A stretch of 64,000 bases of DNA from Pseudomonas fluorescens (GCF_000802965.1 NZ_JSAK01000002.1:186001-250000), one strand, 5' to 3'. Shown: positions 1-12,053, counted from the first letter of the stretch. Notes: generated from the letters alone by a model not told the origin. Program-made: numbers and translations.

Positions 1-186
1 CAGGACCTTTTCCTGCAAGGCCGAAATGGTGTTGCACTCGAACTGGCTCAGCGCGTGGCTCACCCGGCGCTTGATCGATGCGCCGGAGTAATCGCGAAAA
101 TCGTAGCTGTACTTGAGGTAGATCGCCTCGATCAACAAGCGCAATTCGATTTCGCTGTTCCGTTCGCCTGAATAATTGCGCTCCAC
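1..186 (-). CDS. CheR-type protein methyltransferase, N-terminal part (runs off the window)
   Basis: Only the first 62 codons are present, read leftward from a GTG at 186-184; the rest lies outside the window. The visible residues (LLIEAIYLKYSYDFRDYSG, then IKRRV and an FEC segment) match the all-alpha N-terminal domain of CheR-family SAM-dependent glutamate methyltransferases. The GTG directly abuts the TAA of the upstream hybrid kinase (189-187), so the two are probably co-transcribed and translationally coupled. A GGA inside the kinase's last codons sits at ribosome-binding distance. Hybrid kinases paired with stand-alone CheR proteins are a known signalling arrangement outside classical chemotaxis. 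The pathway served here is not evident. Confidence 0.75.
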   Translation of the reverse strand, partial: MERNYSGERNSEIELRLLIEAIYLKYSYDFRDYSGASIKRRVSHALSQFECNTISALQEKVL

Positions 187-3100
187 TTAGATACGTTCCA
201 TTTTCGGTAACCACACACGAATCAGTGAAAACAGGCGATCCAGGTCGATGGGCTTGGCCAGGTAATCGTTGGCGCCCGCTTGCAGGCAGCGCTCCTGATC
301 GTCCTTCATGGCCTTGGCCGTCACCGCAATGATCGGCAGCTTGCGCCAGCGCGGATCCTTGCGCAGTTCGATGGTGGCTTCAAACCCGTCCATCTCCGGC
401 ATCATCACGTCCATCAACACCAGATCGATGTCTTCGATTTCATTCAATCGTTCAATCGCTTCACGACCGTTTCGGCCAATGACCACGACTGCGCCCTTTT
501 GCTCCAGTGCGCTGGTGAGGGCGAAGATGTTGCGTACATCGTCGTCCACCAGCAGCACCTTGCGCCCCTCGAATACCTTGTCGCGACTGCGCGCAGTCTT
601 GAGCATCTTCTGTCGATCATGGGACAACCGCGATTCGACTTTGTGCAGAAAGAGTGTGACCTCATCCAGCAAGCGCTCGGGTGAGCGCGCGCCCTTGATA
701 ATGATCGAGCGGGAATACTTGCGCAGTTCGGCCTCTTCGTCCCGGGTCAGGTTGCGCCCGGTGTAGACGATGACCGGCGGGAACGAGCAGATTTCCTCGG
801 TGGACATGCGCTTGAGCAGGTCGTTGCCGAGCATGTCCGGCAACTTGAGGTCGATGATCATGCAGTCGAAGATCGTGGTGCGCAGCAGCTCCAGGGCTTC
901 CTGGGCGAGGCCGACTGCGGTGATCTCAATATCTTCGTCGCCGATCAGTCGGGAAATGCTGTCACGCTGCAAATCGTCGTCTTCCACCAGCAACACGCGT
1001 TTGACCTTCTGGGTCAGCTTGGCTTCGAGCCGGGCGAACACGTCTTTGAGTTCTTCACGGGTGGTCGGCTTGACCGCATAACCAATGGCGCCCATGTGCA
1101 TCGCCGCTTCGACCCGATCTTCGACGGAAATCACATGCACCGGGATATGCCGGGTTTCGCCGTGTTCCTTCAGGCGTTGCAGCACGGTCAACCCGGAATG
1201 GTCCGGCAGGCGCATGTCCAGCAGGATGGCGTCTGGAAGGAACTGCCGCGCCAGGTCATAGCCTTCATCGGCGCCGTGGGCCACCAGGCACTGATAACCC
1301 AGTTCATGGGCCAGGTCGTAGAGGATGTGCGCGAAATTCGGCTCATCCTCCACCACCAGAATGCAGCGAGTAGTGAACGGTGCCTTGTTGCGGTCATCGT
1401 CGAAGCGGGGAATCTCTTCGGTGATCAACGGCGCCAATGCGGCGGGGGCTACGTGAGAGACCGTCGCCACCGCGACGGCGCGCATCGGCGCGGCAGGTTC
1501 TTCGCCTTGTTCAACGTACTGTTGCGGCAACACCAGGGTAAACACACTGCCCTGCCCCGGCGTACTGGTCACGCTGATGGAGCCGCCGAGCAACGCCGCC
1601 AGATCGCGGGAAATCGACAAGCCCAATCCGGTGCCGCCGTAACGCCGATTGGTGGTGCCATCAGCCTGGCGGAAGGCTTCGAAAATGCTTTCGTGTTGGT
1701 CGGCGGCGATGCCAATCCCGGAATCGCGGATGCTGAAGGCAATGCCATCGTTCGGCGCTGCGGCAACGCTCAGGCTGACGCTGCCTTTTTCGGTGAACTT
1801 CACCGCGTTGGACAGCAGGTTTTTGATGACCTGTTCCAGGCGCTGGCGGTCGGTGAACATCATTGCCGGTACGCCGTCCTGCAACTCGACGTGGAATTCC
1901 AGCTGCTTGTCCGCCGCCAATGGCTGGAACATCCCGCGCAAGCCGTCCACCAGACGCGCAACGCTTGTAGTCTCCGGGCGGATTTCCAGCTTGCCGGCTT
2001 CAACCTTGGAAATGTCGAGAATGTCGTTGATCAGGTTGAGCAGGTCATTGCCGGCGGAATAAATCGACTCGGCAAATTTGACCTGTTCGGCGCTGAGGTT
2101 TTCCTGGGGGTTTTCCGCGAGCAGCTTGGCCAGGATCAACGAACTGTTCAACGGCGTGCGCAGTTCGTGAGACATGTTGGCGAGGAATTCCGATTTGTAC
2201 TTGCTGGAGCGTTGCAACTCCTCGGCGCGCTCTTCGAGCTGGGCCTGGGCCTGATTGAGTTCAGTGTTTTTCAGGTCCATGGCATCGCGTTGCTCGGCCA
2301 GGATCTCCGCCTGCTCAGCGAGTTGTTCGTTGGTCTGCTCCAACTCGACTTGCTGGGTTTCCAGGTGGGCCTGGGACTCCTTGAGAATTCGCGACTGTTC
2401 TTCCAGCTCTTCGTTGGCGGTCTTGAGCTCTTCCTGCTGAACTTGCAGCTCTTCGTTGAGTTGCTGGGTCTCGGCCAAAACTTCCTGCAAGCGTTGGCGA
2501 TAGCGCGCCGCCTCAATAGAGGTGCCGATGTTGCCGGCAATCAGTTCGAGCAATTCAATGTCACGCTCGTCCAACGGACGCAGGAAACCCAGTTCGATAA
2601 CCCCGTTGACCCGTTCATCTTCAGTGGTCGGCACCACCAGCACACTGCGTGGCAAACCTTCGCCGAGGCCGGAACTGACCTTGAAGTAGCCGCTCGGCAC
2701 GTTGTCGAGACGGATCAGCCGCGCCTGATGCGCCACTTGGCCGACGATGCCTTCGTCGCTGTAAATCTGTTGATCGATGGCTTCCTGCTCACGAGAAAAC
2801 CCGTACGACGCCACTCGCCGCAGACCGCCGTGTTCTTCGCGCACATAAATGGCGGCCACGGCGCTGCCCAGGTACTGCGCACAGAATTGCAGGATGTTGC
2901 GACCCAACACATTGAGAGACAGTTGCCCCAAGACTTGCTCGGCCAGTTCGGTCTGGCCATTGCGCAGCCAGGCTTGCTGCTCCAGGCGATGGGCACTGGC
3001 CTGCTGTGCCGCCAGCGTCGCGCCGTAGCTTTGCGACAGGCTAACCAAGTCGCGACGGCCGATATACGCCAGCAAGCCACTGATACCAGCGATGAACAAC

Positions 3101-3675
3101 AGGTAAAGGGCGATGCTCCAGATCGTGGTGCGGCGCACTTCTTCATTGCGCGCGGCACGCAACTGTTGCTCCATGTCGATCACGTCTTCGAACTGCTTGC
3201 GAACCTCGTCGGTCAGGCGCTTGCCCTTCCCGGTCCGAACCGCACTGCGGTAATCGCCGCTGGTTCGCTGCAAGTCGATCATCGATTGCGCGTAAGCGCC
3301 CCACTCCTGTTGCAAGGACTGCAAACGGTGCAGGCGGTCGGTTTGAACCGGATTATCGGCGGTCAATTCAAGCAAGGTATTGAGCACGACTTCGACACGC
3401 GGTTTAGCGGTTTCGTAGGGTTCGAGAAACTTGTCGTCGCCACTGAGCAGGAAGCCACGCATTCCGGTTTCCAGGTCGACGGTCAGCTTGACCGCTTCAT
3501 TGGCGTTATTGATCACCCGATCCGTGTGCTCGACCCACTGGATCGTCGACAACAAATAAGTAATCAGCGACACGAAAAAAACCGCACTGATAGCACCGAC
3601 GCCCAGCGGCAGGCTGATGTTGCGGCTCAGGATTTTGCGGAATCGTTGCTCATCAACCGAAGACGCAGAGGTCAT
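187..3675 (-). CDS. Hybrid sensor histidine kinase: CHASE3, GAF, HisKA, HATPase, three receiver domains
   Basis: A 1,162-residue membrane kinase. The start chosen is the ATG at 3675 (MTSASSVDEQRF), just ahead of the first membrane helix; the open frame extends further upstream but that part reads as non-coding. Order: TM helix, periplasmic CHASE3 domain (segment ETGMRGFLLSGD), TM helix, GAF domain, long glutamine/glutamate-rich coiled coil, HisKA with the phospho-acceptor in SHELRTPLN (His503), HATPase with GGTGLGLSIS, then three receivers with phospho-accepting Asp820 (LLDMRLP), Asp942 (IIDLKLP) and Asp1089 (LMDVMMP). It lies directly upstream of a CheR gene. It probably integrates an envelope signal with a cytoplasmic GAF ligand. 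The signal and output are unknown. Confidence 0.93.
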   Translation of the reverse strand: MTSASSVDEQRFRKILSRNISLPLGVGAISAVFFVSLITYLLSTIQWVEHTDRVINNANEAVKLTVDLETGMRGFLLSGDDKFLEPYETAKPRVEVVLNTLLELTADNPVQTDRLHRLQSLQQEWGAYAQSMIDLQRTSGDYRSAVRTGKGKRLTDEVRKQFEDVIDMEQQLRAARNEEVRRTTIWSIALYLLFIAGISGLLAYIGRRDLVSLSQSYGATLAAQQASAHRLEQQAWLRNGQTELAEQVLGQLSLNVLGRNILQFCAQYLGSAVAAIYVREEHGGLRRVASYGFSREQEAIDQQIYSDEGIVGQVAHQARLIRLDNVPSGYFKVSSGLGEGLPRSVLVVPTTEDERVNGVIELGFLRPLDERDIELLELIAGNIGTSIEAARYRQRLQEVLAETQQLNEELQVQQEELKTANEELEEQSRILKESQAHLETQQVELEQTNEQLAEQAEILAEQRDAMDLKNTELNQAQAQLEERAEELQRSSKYKSEFLANMSHELRTPLNSSLILAKLLAENPQENLSAEQVKFAESIYSAGNDLLNLINDILDISKVEAGKLEIRPETTSVARLVDGLRGMFQPLAADKQLEFHVELQDGVPAMMFTDRQRLEQVIKNLLSNAVKFTEKGSVSLSVAAAPNDGIAFSIRDSGIGIAADQHESIFEAFRQADGTTNRRYGGTGLGLSISRDLAALLGGSISVTSTPGQGSVFTLVLPQQYVEQGEEPAAPMRAVAVATVSHVAPAALAPLITEEIPRFDDDRNKAPFTTRCILVVEDEPNFAHILYDLAHELGYQCLVAHGADEGYDLARQFLPDAILLDMRLPDHSGLTVLQRLKEHGETRHIPVHVISVEDRVEAAMHMGAIGYAVKPTTREELKDVFARLEAKLTQKVKRVLLVEDDDLQRDSISRLIGDEDIEITAVGLAQEALELLRTTIFDCMIIDLKLPDMLGNDLLKRMSTEEICSFPPVIVYTGRNLTRDEEAELRKYSRSIIIKGARSPERLLDEVTLFLHKVESRLSHDRQKMLKTARSRDKVFEGRKVLLVDDDVRNIFALTSALEQKGAVVVIGRNGREAIERLNEIEDIDLVLMDVMMPEMDGFEATIELRKDPRWRKLPIIAVTAKAMKDDQERCLQAGANDYLAKPIDLDRLFSLIRVWLPKMERI

Positions 3676-3925
3676 AGTCAAGCCTTGTCGAACTGGTGAA
3701 AACCAAGGAGTTTGCCCCAAAAGTGCCGAATGGATCCATTTTTCTGACGTGTTTTTGCGCAAAGTCCTACATTGAGCTGCTTCCGCGCCAAGGGAGCGGT
3801 TATCCTTCTGCTCTACTCTTTTTATATCGCGTTGGGAACTTGTCGGGATCCGCCACTTACTCATGCAAGAGGGCCGGCGATTTCGACCGACCGGCAACCG
3901 CCCATCATTTTTTGAGAATCCGACT

Positions 3926-4288
3926 ATGTCCGCTAACGCCTCCATCATCCTTGTCGTCGAAGACGATGCCATCGTGCGCATGCTGATTGTCGACGTGCTG
4001 GAGGAGCTGGAGTTCAAAGTGCTTGAAGCGGATGGCAGCGAACAGGCGCTGGAGTTCCTCAACGATGAGGATCAGTACATCGATTTGATGATGACCGACG
4101 TAGGACTGCCGGTGATGGATGGCCGTGAGCTGGCCGTTCAAGCGCGGATGCTACGACCTGAGTTACCCATCCTGTTTGCCAGTGGTTATGCCGAAAGTAT
4201 TGATGTGCCTGAAGGTATGCATGTCATTGGTAAACCATTTTCCATTGATCAGTTGCGGGATAAGGTCAAAGGGATTCTTGGCAGTTAA
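3926..4288 (+). CDS. Single-domain response regulator (receiver only)
   Basis: A 120-residue CheY-like receiver with no output domain. It carries the acidic pair VVEDDA near the N-terminus, the phospho-accepting Asp58 in MMTDVGLP, and the conserved lysine in VIGKPFS. The ATG at 3926 gives the usual receiver length; a longer in-frame start at 3863 would add 21 atypical residues. It is divergent from the hybrid kinase, separated by about 250 bp, so it is a plausible phosphotransfer partner. That link is inference from position only. Confidence 0.88.
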   Translation: MSANASIILVVEDDAIVRMLIVDVLEELEFKVLEADGSEQALEFLNDEDQYIDLMMTDVGLPVMDGRELAVQARMLRPELPILFASGYAESIDVPEGMHVIGKPFSIDQLRDKVKGILGS

Positions 4289-4441
4289 TAAAAGCGTGCC
4301 GCCTGACACACGGAACTTTACACATATTCCCATCACTTTTTTAAGAAGCGTTTCGCTTATCTTTCTGCGCTTGATGCCTTGGTCGCCCGATTCCGTGGGG
4401 GGCCAGGATTTTCCTCGTCTTGCGAATCGATAAGAGTCCAC

Positions 4442-7400
4442 ATGCCTCCCGTTAATGCTAATGCAACAGCCTTCCTTACGGTTCCGAACTCTTTCCAGCC
4501 CGCTTTGCCGCCACCGGCCAATAAGCTTTCCGGTGCGCAGGTGCGCAATAGTCCGACGTCTCGAAATATCCAAATACTGCCTGAACGAACCTCTGCCGGG
4601 GGTAGTCCAGCACCTCGTGATTCGAAACTACCGATTTCATGCCCGAAATACAAAGGCCTGTTGGGCGCTAAAGATATCCCCGAGAGTTTGAAAGAAGGCT
4701 TGATATACGATCAGGAGTCCCTGGAAAAAAGCTGGTCAAAAGTCGTGACGCTGCTCCAAGAAAGGCACGTGTCGGAGAAAGATGTCTACCAGACACTCAA
4801 ATCCGGTTTTCTGCAAACATCGACCGGAAGAGTACTGGCCCCACTGTTTGTCGAGTCGATCATGCGTTCGATCAGGCCGCTCGGGAACCTCAAGCCAGAA
4901 AAATTGCGTGAGTTTGTCGAAGTCATCTGTCTTTTGCCCCCAGCGCGGTGGGCAGATAGCTTCGGAGAAAACGTCAACTTTCCCCGAGGCAAATACGGTG
5001 AGGGCGTACATGGAATCATCCAGGATCAACTGACGTCTGCACGGGCGGAACGAGATCAGAAAATCGCCGCTGGCGAGTTGCTCGACGATGACACATGGAA
5101 GGTACTGCGTGCTTTCACACAGGAGATGCGTGAACTCATTCTCAATTCAAGTGAGGGTGGGCTTGACGTAACTTTGGAAAAACTCGAAGACCTTATTCAT
5201 GTAAGGCCATCACCAAAAGAAGCAAAAATGCTGATGGACGATTTAGTCCAGGGCATGAGTGAAATCAACTCGAATGAGTGGGAGGGTTTGCTTTCTTTAT
5301 TCCCAGCCATGGTGCAGACGCTCAACCATCGTTTAGAGGCGATTGAGATTGTCGATAATCGGCCTGACCGTTCTTGGCTTGAGGAAATAGCTGCGCTGGG
5401 CGTATTCAGCCCTATCTCCCCCAAGGACATCGGGGGCGCCGTAAACTCCATGGTGCTAACGGCTCACAATTTTGCCTTTGGCGTTACGCCTGAGCCAGCC
5501 TCCGCAGAGAAAACGCAGAGCGCATCACCGTCGCGGTTGCTGTCGACGATGCAAGAGATCGAAAAAAAATCCAGCTTTTATAATGAAGTGGTTACAACAG
5601 GGCCGGGCGTCCCCAAAGGTCTTGCGGCTAGAGTGCTGTATGCAGTAGACGCGATGCATACGGTGGGGCTGATGGACGTATTGCCAAATTTACAACTTAA
5701 CCCACCCGCTACTCCAATAACTGCTCTCGCCATACTGCCAAAGTCAGCAACAGTCCAAACGCCCGTTACGCTGAAGGTGCAGGTGGAGGGACTGGAAGCG
5801 GCGGTCAATGAGTTTATAGCAACCATAAAGCCCCAAACGGGAACCGTTTCAGAGGAAAAAGTCAGCAATGACCCGGGGGCTGATCCGTCTCCCGCATCGG
5901 CGACACCTATTGAGATGCTGGAACAGTTGGCGCAAGCGGGTAGTGAAGTGATGGGCAAAATCGATCGTTTTCTGAGATTTCCGGAGGTTTCGGCCTCGCC
6001 TCCTGAAAGCATACCGTTGAGGGTGCTGGGCTCAAATGGTCCAGCACTCAGCGCCATGGAAGCGGATGAGGAATATGATCCTCTGCACGCTGAGCCAACC
6101 TATGCAGATACCGTTAAACCATCCCCATCATGGCGAGAGACCCTTGCCCCTGCAATCAATCAGCTAGTCTCCCAGCTAGCCTCGGTACTCAACACCTTTG
6201 GTGGCTACGCTGTCGGGACCGCCGCTTCCGGTTATCAATTGGCCAGGAACAATCCGGCAACAACCGCTGTCGTGGGTTTAGCCGGAGGAGCGTTCCTCAC
6301 GGCGCTCGGGACTTACCTTACTTTCTTTAAAGAACAACTCCCGGAACAGGCACCCGCTGATACCTCGCCAGCCAATACTCTACCGCCCTCGGAAAACGAC
6401 GCAGCACCGACCCAACAACAGATTGATGATGAATTGGGGTCGGTTGCAGGCACTTCCGTCGTTACTCCGCCAAGCCTTGTTTCTACGCCCATCGCAATCC
6501 CGACTAATGACCGGCAGAAGACCACTGGCGGGTTAAACACGGTTGATACCACCGACTCTACAGAGTCTGGCGAAGAAACAACTCCCATCCAAAGTACGAC
6601 TCTCCCGCCAGAGCAAGTCGATTCCTTGCCGGACGATGATTTCCCCGTCGTCGAAACCGCTGCGTCGCATCAGCAGCGGATCGATGATGAAATCGAGAGG
6701 ATTGTGGGCACCCCCGTCGCCAAGGGCCTGCCTCCCCTGTCAGAAGACATCCTCCAACTGATGTACCAGTCACCCGAGCACAATCTGCTCAATGACGTGC
6801 AATTGGTTCACAAGGTGGCGCTGCTGCTGGAACAACCCAGCAAAACCGACCCCGACAAAACCTACGTGGAGTTGATCCAGGAGGTCCAGGCACACTCGCC
6901 GGCCCAGACTCAACCAACTCAGTCTGAGACGACGACTCAATCCACGCCACGCCCCGCGTTCGCGCCAATAAGAGTCAGGCGTGAAGGGAACTTTGCTGGC
7001 CCTCCTGCATTGCCTGCCATGGCGGCAATGAGCGCCGCTAATGATGTTGATACTCCATTCAGTGACGAAGCGCGCCTGGATCAGTACCTGGCAACCATGG
7101 CTGCGCTCAAGAGTCTTGAAGTCGCTCCTGGTCAGGTCATCGAAGATGATATCGACACTGCCGCCGACCCCGACCTGGACGTCGCACGCGAGGTGGTCAA
7201 GTTGTTGCGTGGCAGACGCAGTGCCGTATGGTCTGACACTTCGCGGGCTGACGGTGACAAGCAACTGTTGTCCAGATACACCACGAAGGTACTCGAGTCC
7301 TTGGAGTTCCCGATGACGGCCACCAACATCGATGTGCCGACACACTCCACCTTCGGCCAGTGCTGGTTGAACTATTACAAAGCGTTCAAGAACCCGTTCT

Positions 7401-10400
7401 TCGCAGAGTGGGCTGACAAGGTCGGACTGGACCTGGCGACGGTGAAGATTCATCTCGACACCAATACCCTATCCGGCATGACCAATTTGCAACGGACGGC
7501 ATTCACGCTGACGGACAACTCCGGCTGGGCCAGCGTGTGTGGTCCGATACTCAAGGCAGCCCACGTCATCAGCCCCACGCATCACACCGTGGCATACCCC
7601 CTTCCCGCTGGAGCCGTGCCATTCCCGCTGGTAGCGGCGTTTCATGGAGAAAACGAAATGCCGGACATGGCCACTGCTCAGCGGCGTGCCAGAGAGCTGG
7701 ACGCAAACGGGGCATTTTTCCCACTCCCTGCTGATGACCTTTTGAGGCCCGCCGAGCCAAGATCCGAAGCTGCAGTTGAAAGCCAAAAACAACATCTCGG
7801 GAATGTTTACAGCAATCACCGTTTAGTCATGGCCTTGAATAGCCTCATTCAAGGGAAATCCGATGATGCCAGCGTGAAACTCGATGATGTTTTAATGGCG
7901 CCCTCGTTTGATTCAACGTTCGCACTCAAGCATCCGGCAGAAGCCCAAAGGATGGTCAGTGCGCAGCGCTACATCAGTGCCAGTGGCTGGACAGTGCCGA
8001 CGAACGTTGCCCAGGCACGTAATCTGGTGGAAGTCTTGAGCACCGCCATTCCCGATAGCCCGAAGACGGGGAACTTCTGGGGGGCGTTTGCTTATCCGCG
8101 TCCCTTGACATCCAGCCAACGAAATATCATCGCCAGTGAAACGCGCAGCTTTTTGGGCAGAAGTGCAGTCAACGGGCTACTTGAAAAACTGTTGCAGGAC
8201 AAGTCATTCACCAACCCTGCCCAGGGCCTGAAGCTCGCGCTGAATTCTGAAGAGGCGAAAACGCTCGGCAGGACGCTGGAGTTGAAACTTAATGCTCTAC
8301 CAACGCCAGGCAGTACGGCTGAATGGGCGATGGCAGCGCTACTACTTGATCTTGATTCCACCCCAGGCCAGCCGCGCAACCATGTCGCCGGGTACGACTT
8401 GACACAACAAGCTAACCTCGGGGCAAAACCCTCAGAGGTGGTCTCAGCACTCGAGCAGTACCTTGTGGCGCAAGGCAAAGTAACCGCCACAACAGCGCCT
8501 GCCGCGGCGTATCACTTACTGGCCGGCAGTGCACCTGAGTTTCTGGTTCGAAATATGCCGGATAACCTGATCTGTGGCACACACACCTGGACAATGCTCA
8601 GGATCGCTGTATCGCGAATAGAGCAACTGTCCCCGGGTGCGTCTTCCGGGATGAAGTTTGAGGACGTAATGAAATATGGCGATCTGGCGCCTATTACCGT
8701 AGGCCAGGAAATCGCTGTTCAATCGCTTTCGGTAAACCCTCTCGTCGATTGGGCTATCGCCAACGGGGTCATCGTAAAAAACGCCAGTGACTCATACTCA
8801 CCGGAGCAGGTGACGATTGCCAGTGAGAAATTCCAGAGCGTCAGGCAAGAACTCGCCCATGCTCGGGATTATCTGACAACACCGACTCCAACCCGAAAAG
8901 CGCTGGCGTTGGCTGAGTTGACGCGTGTTTTTGGTGAGGGTTTGCCATATGAAGATAAATGTTTTAGATATTCCGCTACGGCCATGAACCAACCGACTTA
9001 TTCGCTATTGGATATTTACATCACAGGTCGATATGAGCTCGGTAAATATTCGTCAACGAATAACAGATTACCCGTTGCTACCGTGGACGCCAAATTTGGG
9101 CAACTTAAGAATGTTGCCCAGATGTTTGAGCTTGAATTCAACAAATATTTTGATGATTTACAGACTGGATCGCAGTCAATATTCAAACACCTCGTATCGC
9201 AATTGCCGATAGATGACCGCAGGAGCCTTGAGTACGGCACGCAGAAATTTTATTCGGTGCGCAGACAGGCCAAAGTCGACCAAAACAGCCTGACATCCGA
9301 GGTAAAGGATAATCATAAAGGTCGACATGGGATCCTGATACGTTCCCAACACGAGGACAAGGTAAGTTACTTTGAGGTGTTCCCTTCGTCTCTGTAAATT
9401 CGCAAACGAACGGACTTGCCCGACTCGCTCCCGCTGGGGGGAACTCCTAAAACGGTCAAGTACCCAGGCAATGCCGGCGCCCCCATCGTTATAGAGGGTT
9501 CAACACCCCAACGATTCGATTGGAGAGCCTATGGAAGAGGAACGCCACCACGAGAAAACGCAATGTCGATGGTAATCATCGACGAAATAATTCCGCAGAC
9601 ACTACGCATAAAGTCTCCGGGGTTCGGTTATACCTTTGGCGTCGTACCCAATGCATTTGCACCCGGTTCCTGGCTAAGCCATATTGCCTCCGTCGCAGTA
9701 AAAGAACACTTTATTACTGGGCGAGAACAATTACGCGAACTGGCAAAAGGCGTGACAACGTGGGAAGCAGAACAACAATATTCCAATGATGTCATGGGTT
9801 TTTTTGAAAGTTTGATACCTTTCAAATCATGCGTTGATAACATACAGAGCGGACAAATCGTAGACGCAGCACTTGACTGTACGCTCGATGCTGCAGGCTT
9901 TGTTATCCCCGGCTTCGGAGTCGCGGGCAAAATCGCACAAGTCGCAAAGTCCGGCGCCAGATTCATTCCTAAAGTTCTGAAGATCACATGGATCGCTGGC
10001 AGCTACATCGTAATCAATGCCAATCCGCTGGACGGTGTTGGCGATCTGTTGAAAGCCGGTGTCAATGTGGTGGGTAAACTGGGAGCGCGAGCTTATAGCG
10101 CAGCCAGCAGCGGAATTGAGCAACTCAAAAAACTGTACGGCACGACAAAGGCTGTTGATCCGGTTTTCGTCGCAAAACGGGCCGACATTGCCCAAGGAAC
10201 TATCGGTGCTGCGCCGATCGGAGGCCAGGCAGAAAAAGTCACAGCCGTGTTCAAGGACGGCAAATGGTATGACTACGACGTCGCCAAAAACCAGGCCTAC
10301 GGCCCGCCACTCGAAAACTTCAGCCCGGACAGTTCCATCACACTGGAGCGGACAACGTTCAGTGACGGTTCAACTGCACTCACCAACTCCCGGCTGTTCG

Positions 10401-11986
10401 ACGCTGAACCGCATGTAATTCATCGCTCGACACATACCGATGTTGTGGTTGGCGAAAAGGTGTATCGCCTCGATCCTAAAAATCCGGGGGTGCTTAATGA
10501 CTTGTCATCGCCAGTTTTCTTTAAACAAGTAGAGGGCTTCGAGGACGTATGTAGTCTGGGCCGAATTACCAAACGTACCGGGAATCTCTGTTTCTCGAAA
10601 AAGGTTGTGGGAGGACAGTCTCGCCCCTTGAAACGACTGCAATCCATTCAACACAAGCGTCTTTTTCCATCATTATCTGTAAATGGACGTCCCCGCCAGG
10701 TAGTTCAGGAGCGACGCTTGTTTACCGTTGCCACTAATAACAACATTCAAACGCTTATTCCCTCCCCCTTGAAAGAACCACTGCAATACAAACTCCATAC
10801 TACGGGCAAAATTATTCCGGACAAGCACTTTGGCCTACCCAACAAGGAAGTGGATGCCGATCTTGCCAAGCACACCCTCGTAGTCAAACTCGACGGCATC
10901 GTCCATGGTGTCGATGACCAACGAGACGCTAGAGGTTTTCTGGTCAATTACGACTACCAGAATACAGGAATGAAAACCTATCTGGTGGTGGAGTCAGACA
11001 CCGGGCTTTTCTACTACTGTGACTACGGTGCAGCCACTGTCAATAACATCGTATTCAAGAAAATAGACCTCCAATTCTCTGATAGCCTTGACAACGGTCT
11101 TATAACGGAACATGACAAACTAAAAGATCAATACCTGACAGCAGCAGGCATATCGATTAACAATGATTTTGTCGCATTGCCTCCATTGGATTCCATTTAT
11201 ATGGATCTGATATTAAAAAAAGGCTTTACGCATAAAAAAATCTCGGATCTGAAAGCGAAAACGGCACTGCTTACGGATGAGAAGAAACGTGAATTCATTC
11301 TTGCCGTATGGAACAGAGGCAATATTCAAAGCGTCGAAGTTGCTGCCTCGGCCATCAAAGTCGAACCGATTGCCAAGAGGCCTGGCTTCAATCAACTTTC
11401 GGCTACAGAACAAAACAAGGTCTATGCCGAACAAGCGAAATCACAAGTAGATGAACAGTTCAAGGCGACAGGTCTGAGATCGGCCAATCAGGTTATCGCG
11501 AATGATCCGACTGATATTCAGCGCCAAGTGCTCTCCAGCCCTGTGGTGATTTGGGTCCAATCCAAGACAGATTCACCAGATTATGCAGATGTGATACTCA
11601 GGACAGGCGCAGGAAACTGTGACCAGATGGCCTGGGCCGCCAAAAAAATCATTGATGAGAGTGGAGGCATTGCCGAGATATGGCAAATGCCGGGCCACAC
11701 CTTCACTGTGGTGGGAGTGCCTAGTGGAACGATTGGCAAGACCGTCGATTTCAGTGAACCCGCGTTCAAAGATGCCTGGGTCGTTGACCCATGGGGTGGG
11801 ATCAGTTGCCCCGCGAACGAGTTCATCGTTCATCTTGATCTACGAATGTCGGTATGGCAGGCAGAAGGAAAAATGTTGTTGGCGCCTGACGCGCTTAATC
11901 CCACCGGCCCCCACATTTGGGAAAGCCCGACGGATCCAGAATGGATCAATGACATTCTAAATGGAGAGAAATTTCCTATGCTCTGA
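4442..11986 (+). pseudogene. Giant toxin-like protein gene, interrupted by one in-frame TAA at 9395-9397
   Basis: Codons 1-1651 (4442-9394) and a second open stretch to 11986 lie in the same frame, separated only by TAA. Read through, the gene has 2,514 codons. The junction reads FEVFPSSL-stop-IRKRTDLPDSL and is continuous in character. The second part has no good start: a TTG at 9416 lacks a ribosome site and an ATG at 9563 would drop conserved-looking sequence. Visible parts: a Pro/Thr-rich N-terminus; one hydrophobic helix near residue 605-628; a duplicated motif (QQQIDDELGSVAGT and HQQRIDDEIERIVGT, about 85 residues apart); a long alpha-helical central region resembling large uncharacterised Pseudomonas toxins; and a C-terminal papain/transglutaminase-like triad: Cys2393 (AGNCDQMA), His2419 (PGHTF), Asp2449 (VVDPWGG). 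That triad pattern recalls deamidase toxins such as PMT and SseI. No signal peptide is seen. It may be a true pseudogene, a readthrough gene or a sequencing error. Confidence 0.7.
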
Positions 11987-12030
11987 ACAAAGGGTAAAAA
12001 AGCGGAATATGATTCCGACGCCGCATAAAT

Positions 12031-12053
12031 GGCGCCTCTGACCCAGGGGCGCC
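12031..12053. terminator. Hairpin after the toxin-like gene, possible terminator
   Basis: A 10-bp stem (GGCGCCTCTG with CAGGGGCGCC, one G-T wobble) closes a 3-nt loop 45 bp after the toxin-like frame ends. The T-rich run only starts some distance later, so termination strength is uncertain. Confidence 0.5.

Noticed and set aside
1096..3699. 867-codon open frame on the plus strand
   Set aside because: It is exactly antisense to the hybrid kinase, whose domains are clear. High GC at third positions produces such shadows.
9416..11986. Separate gene starting at TTG 9416
   Set aside because: It is in phase with the preceding frame and lacks a ribosome site. It is better read as the continuation of one gene after an in-frame TAA.
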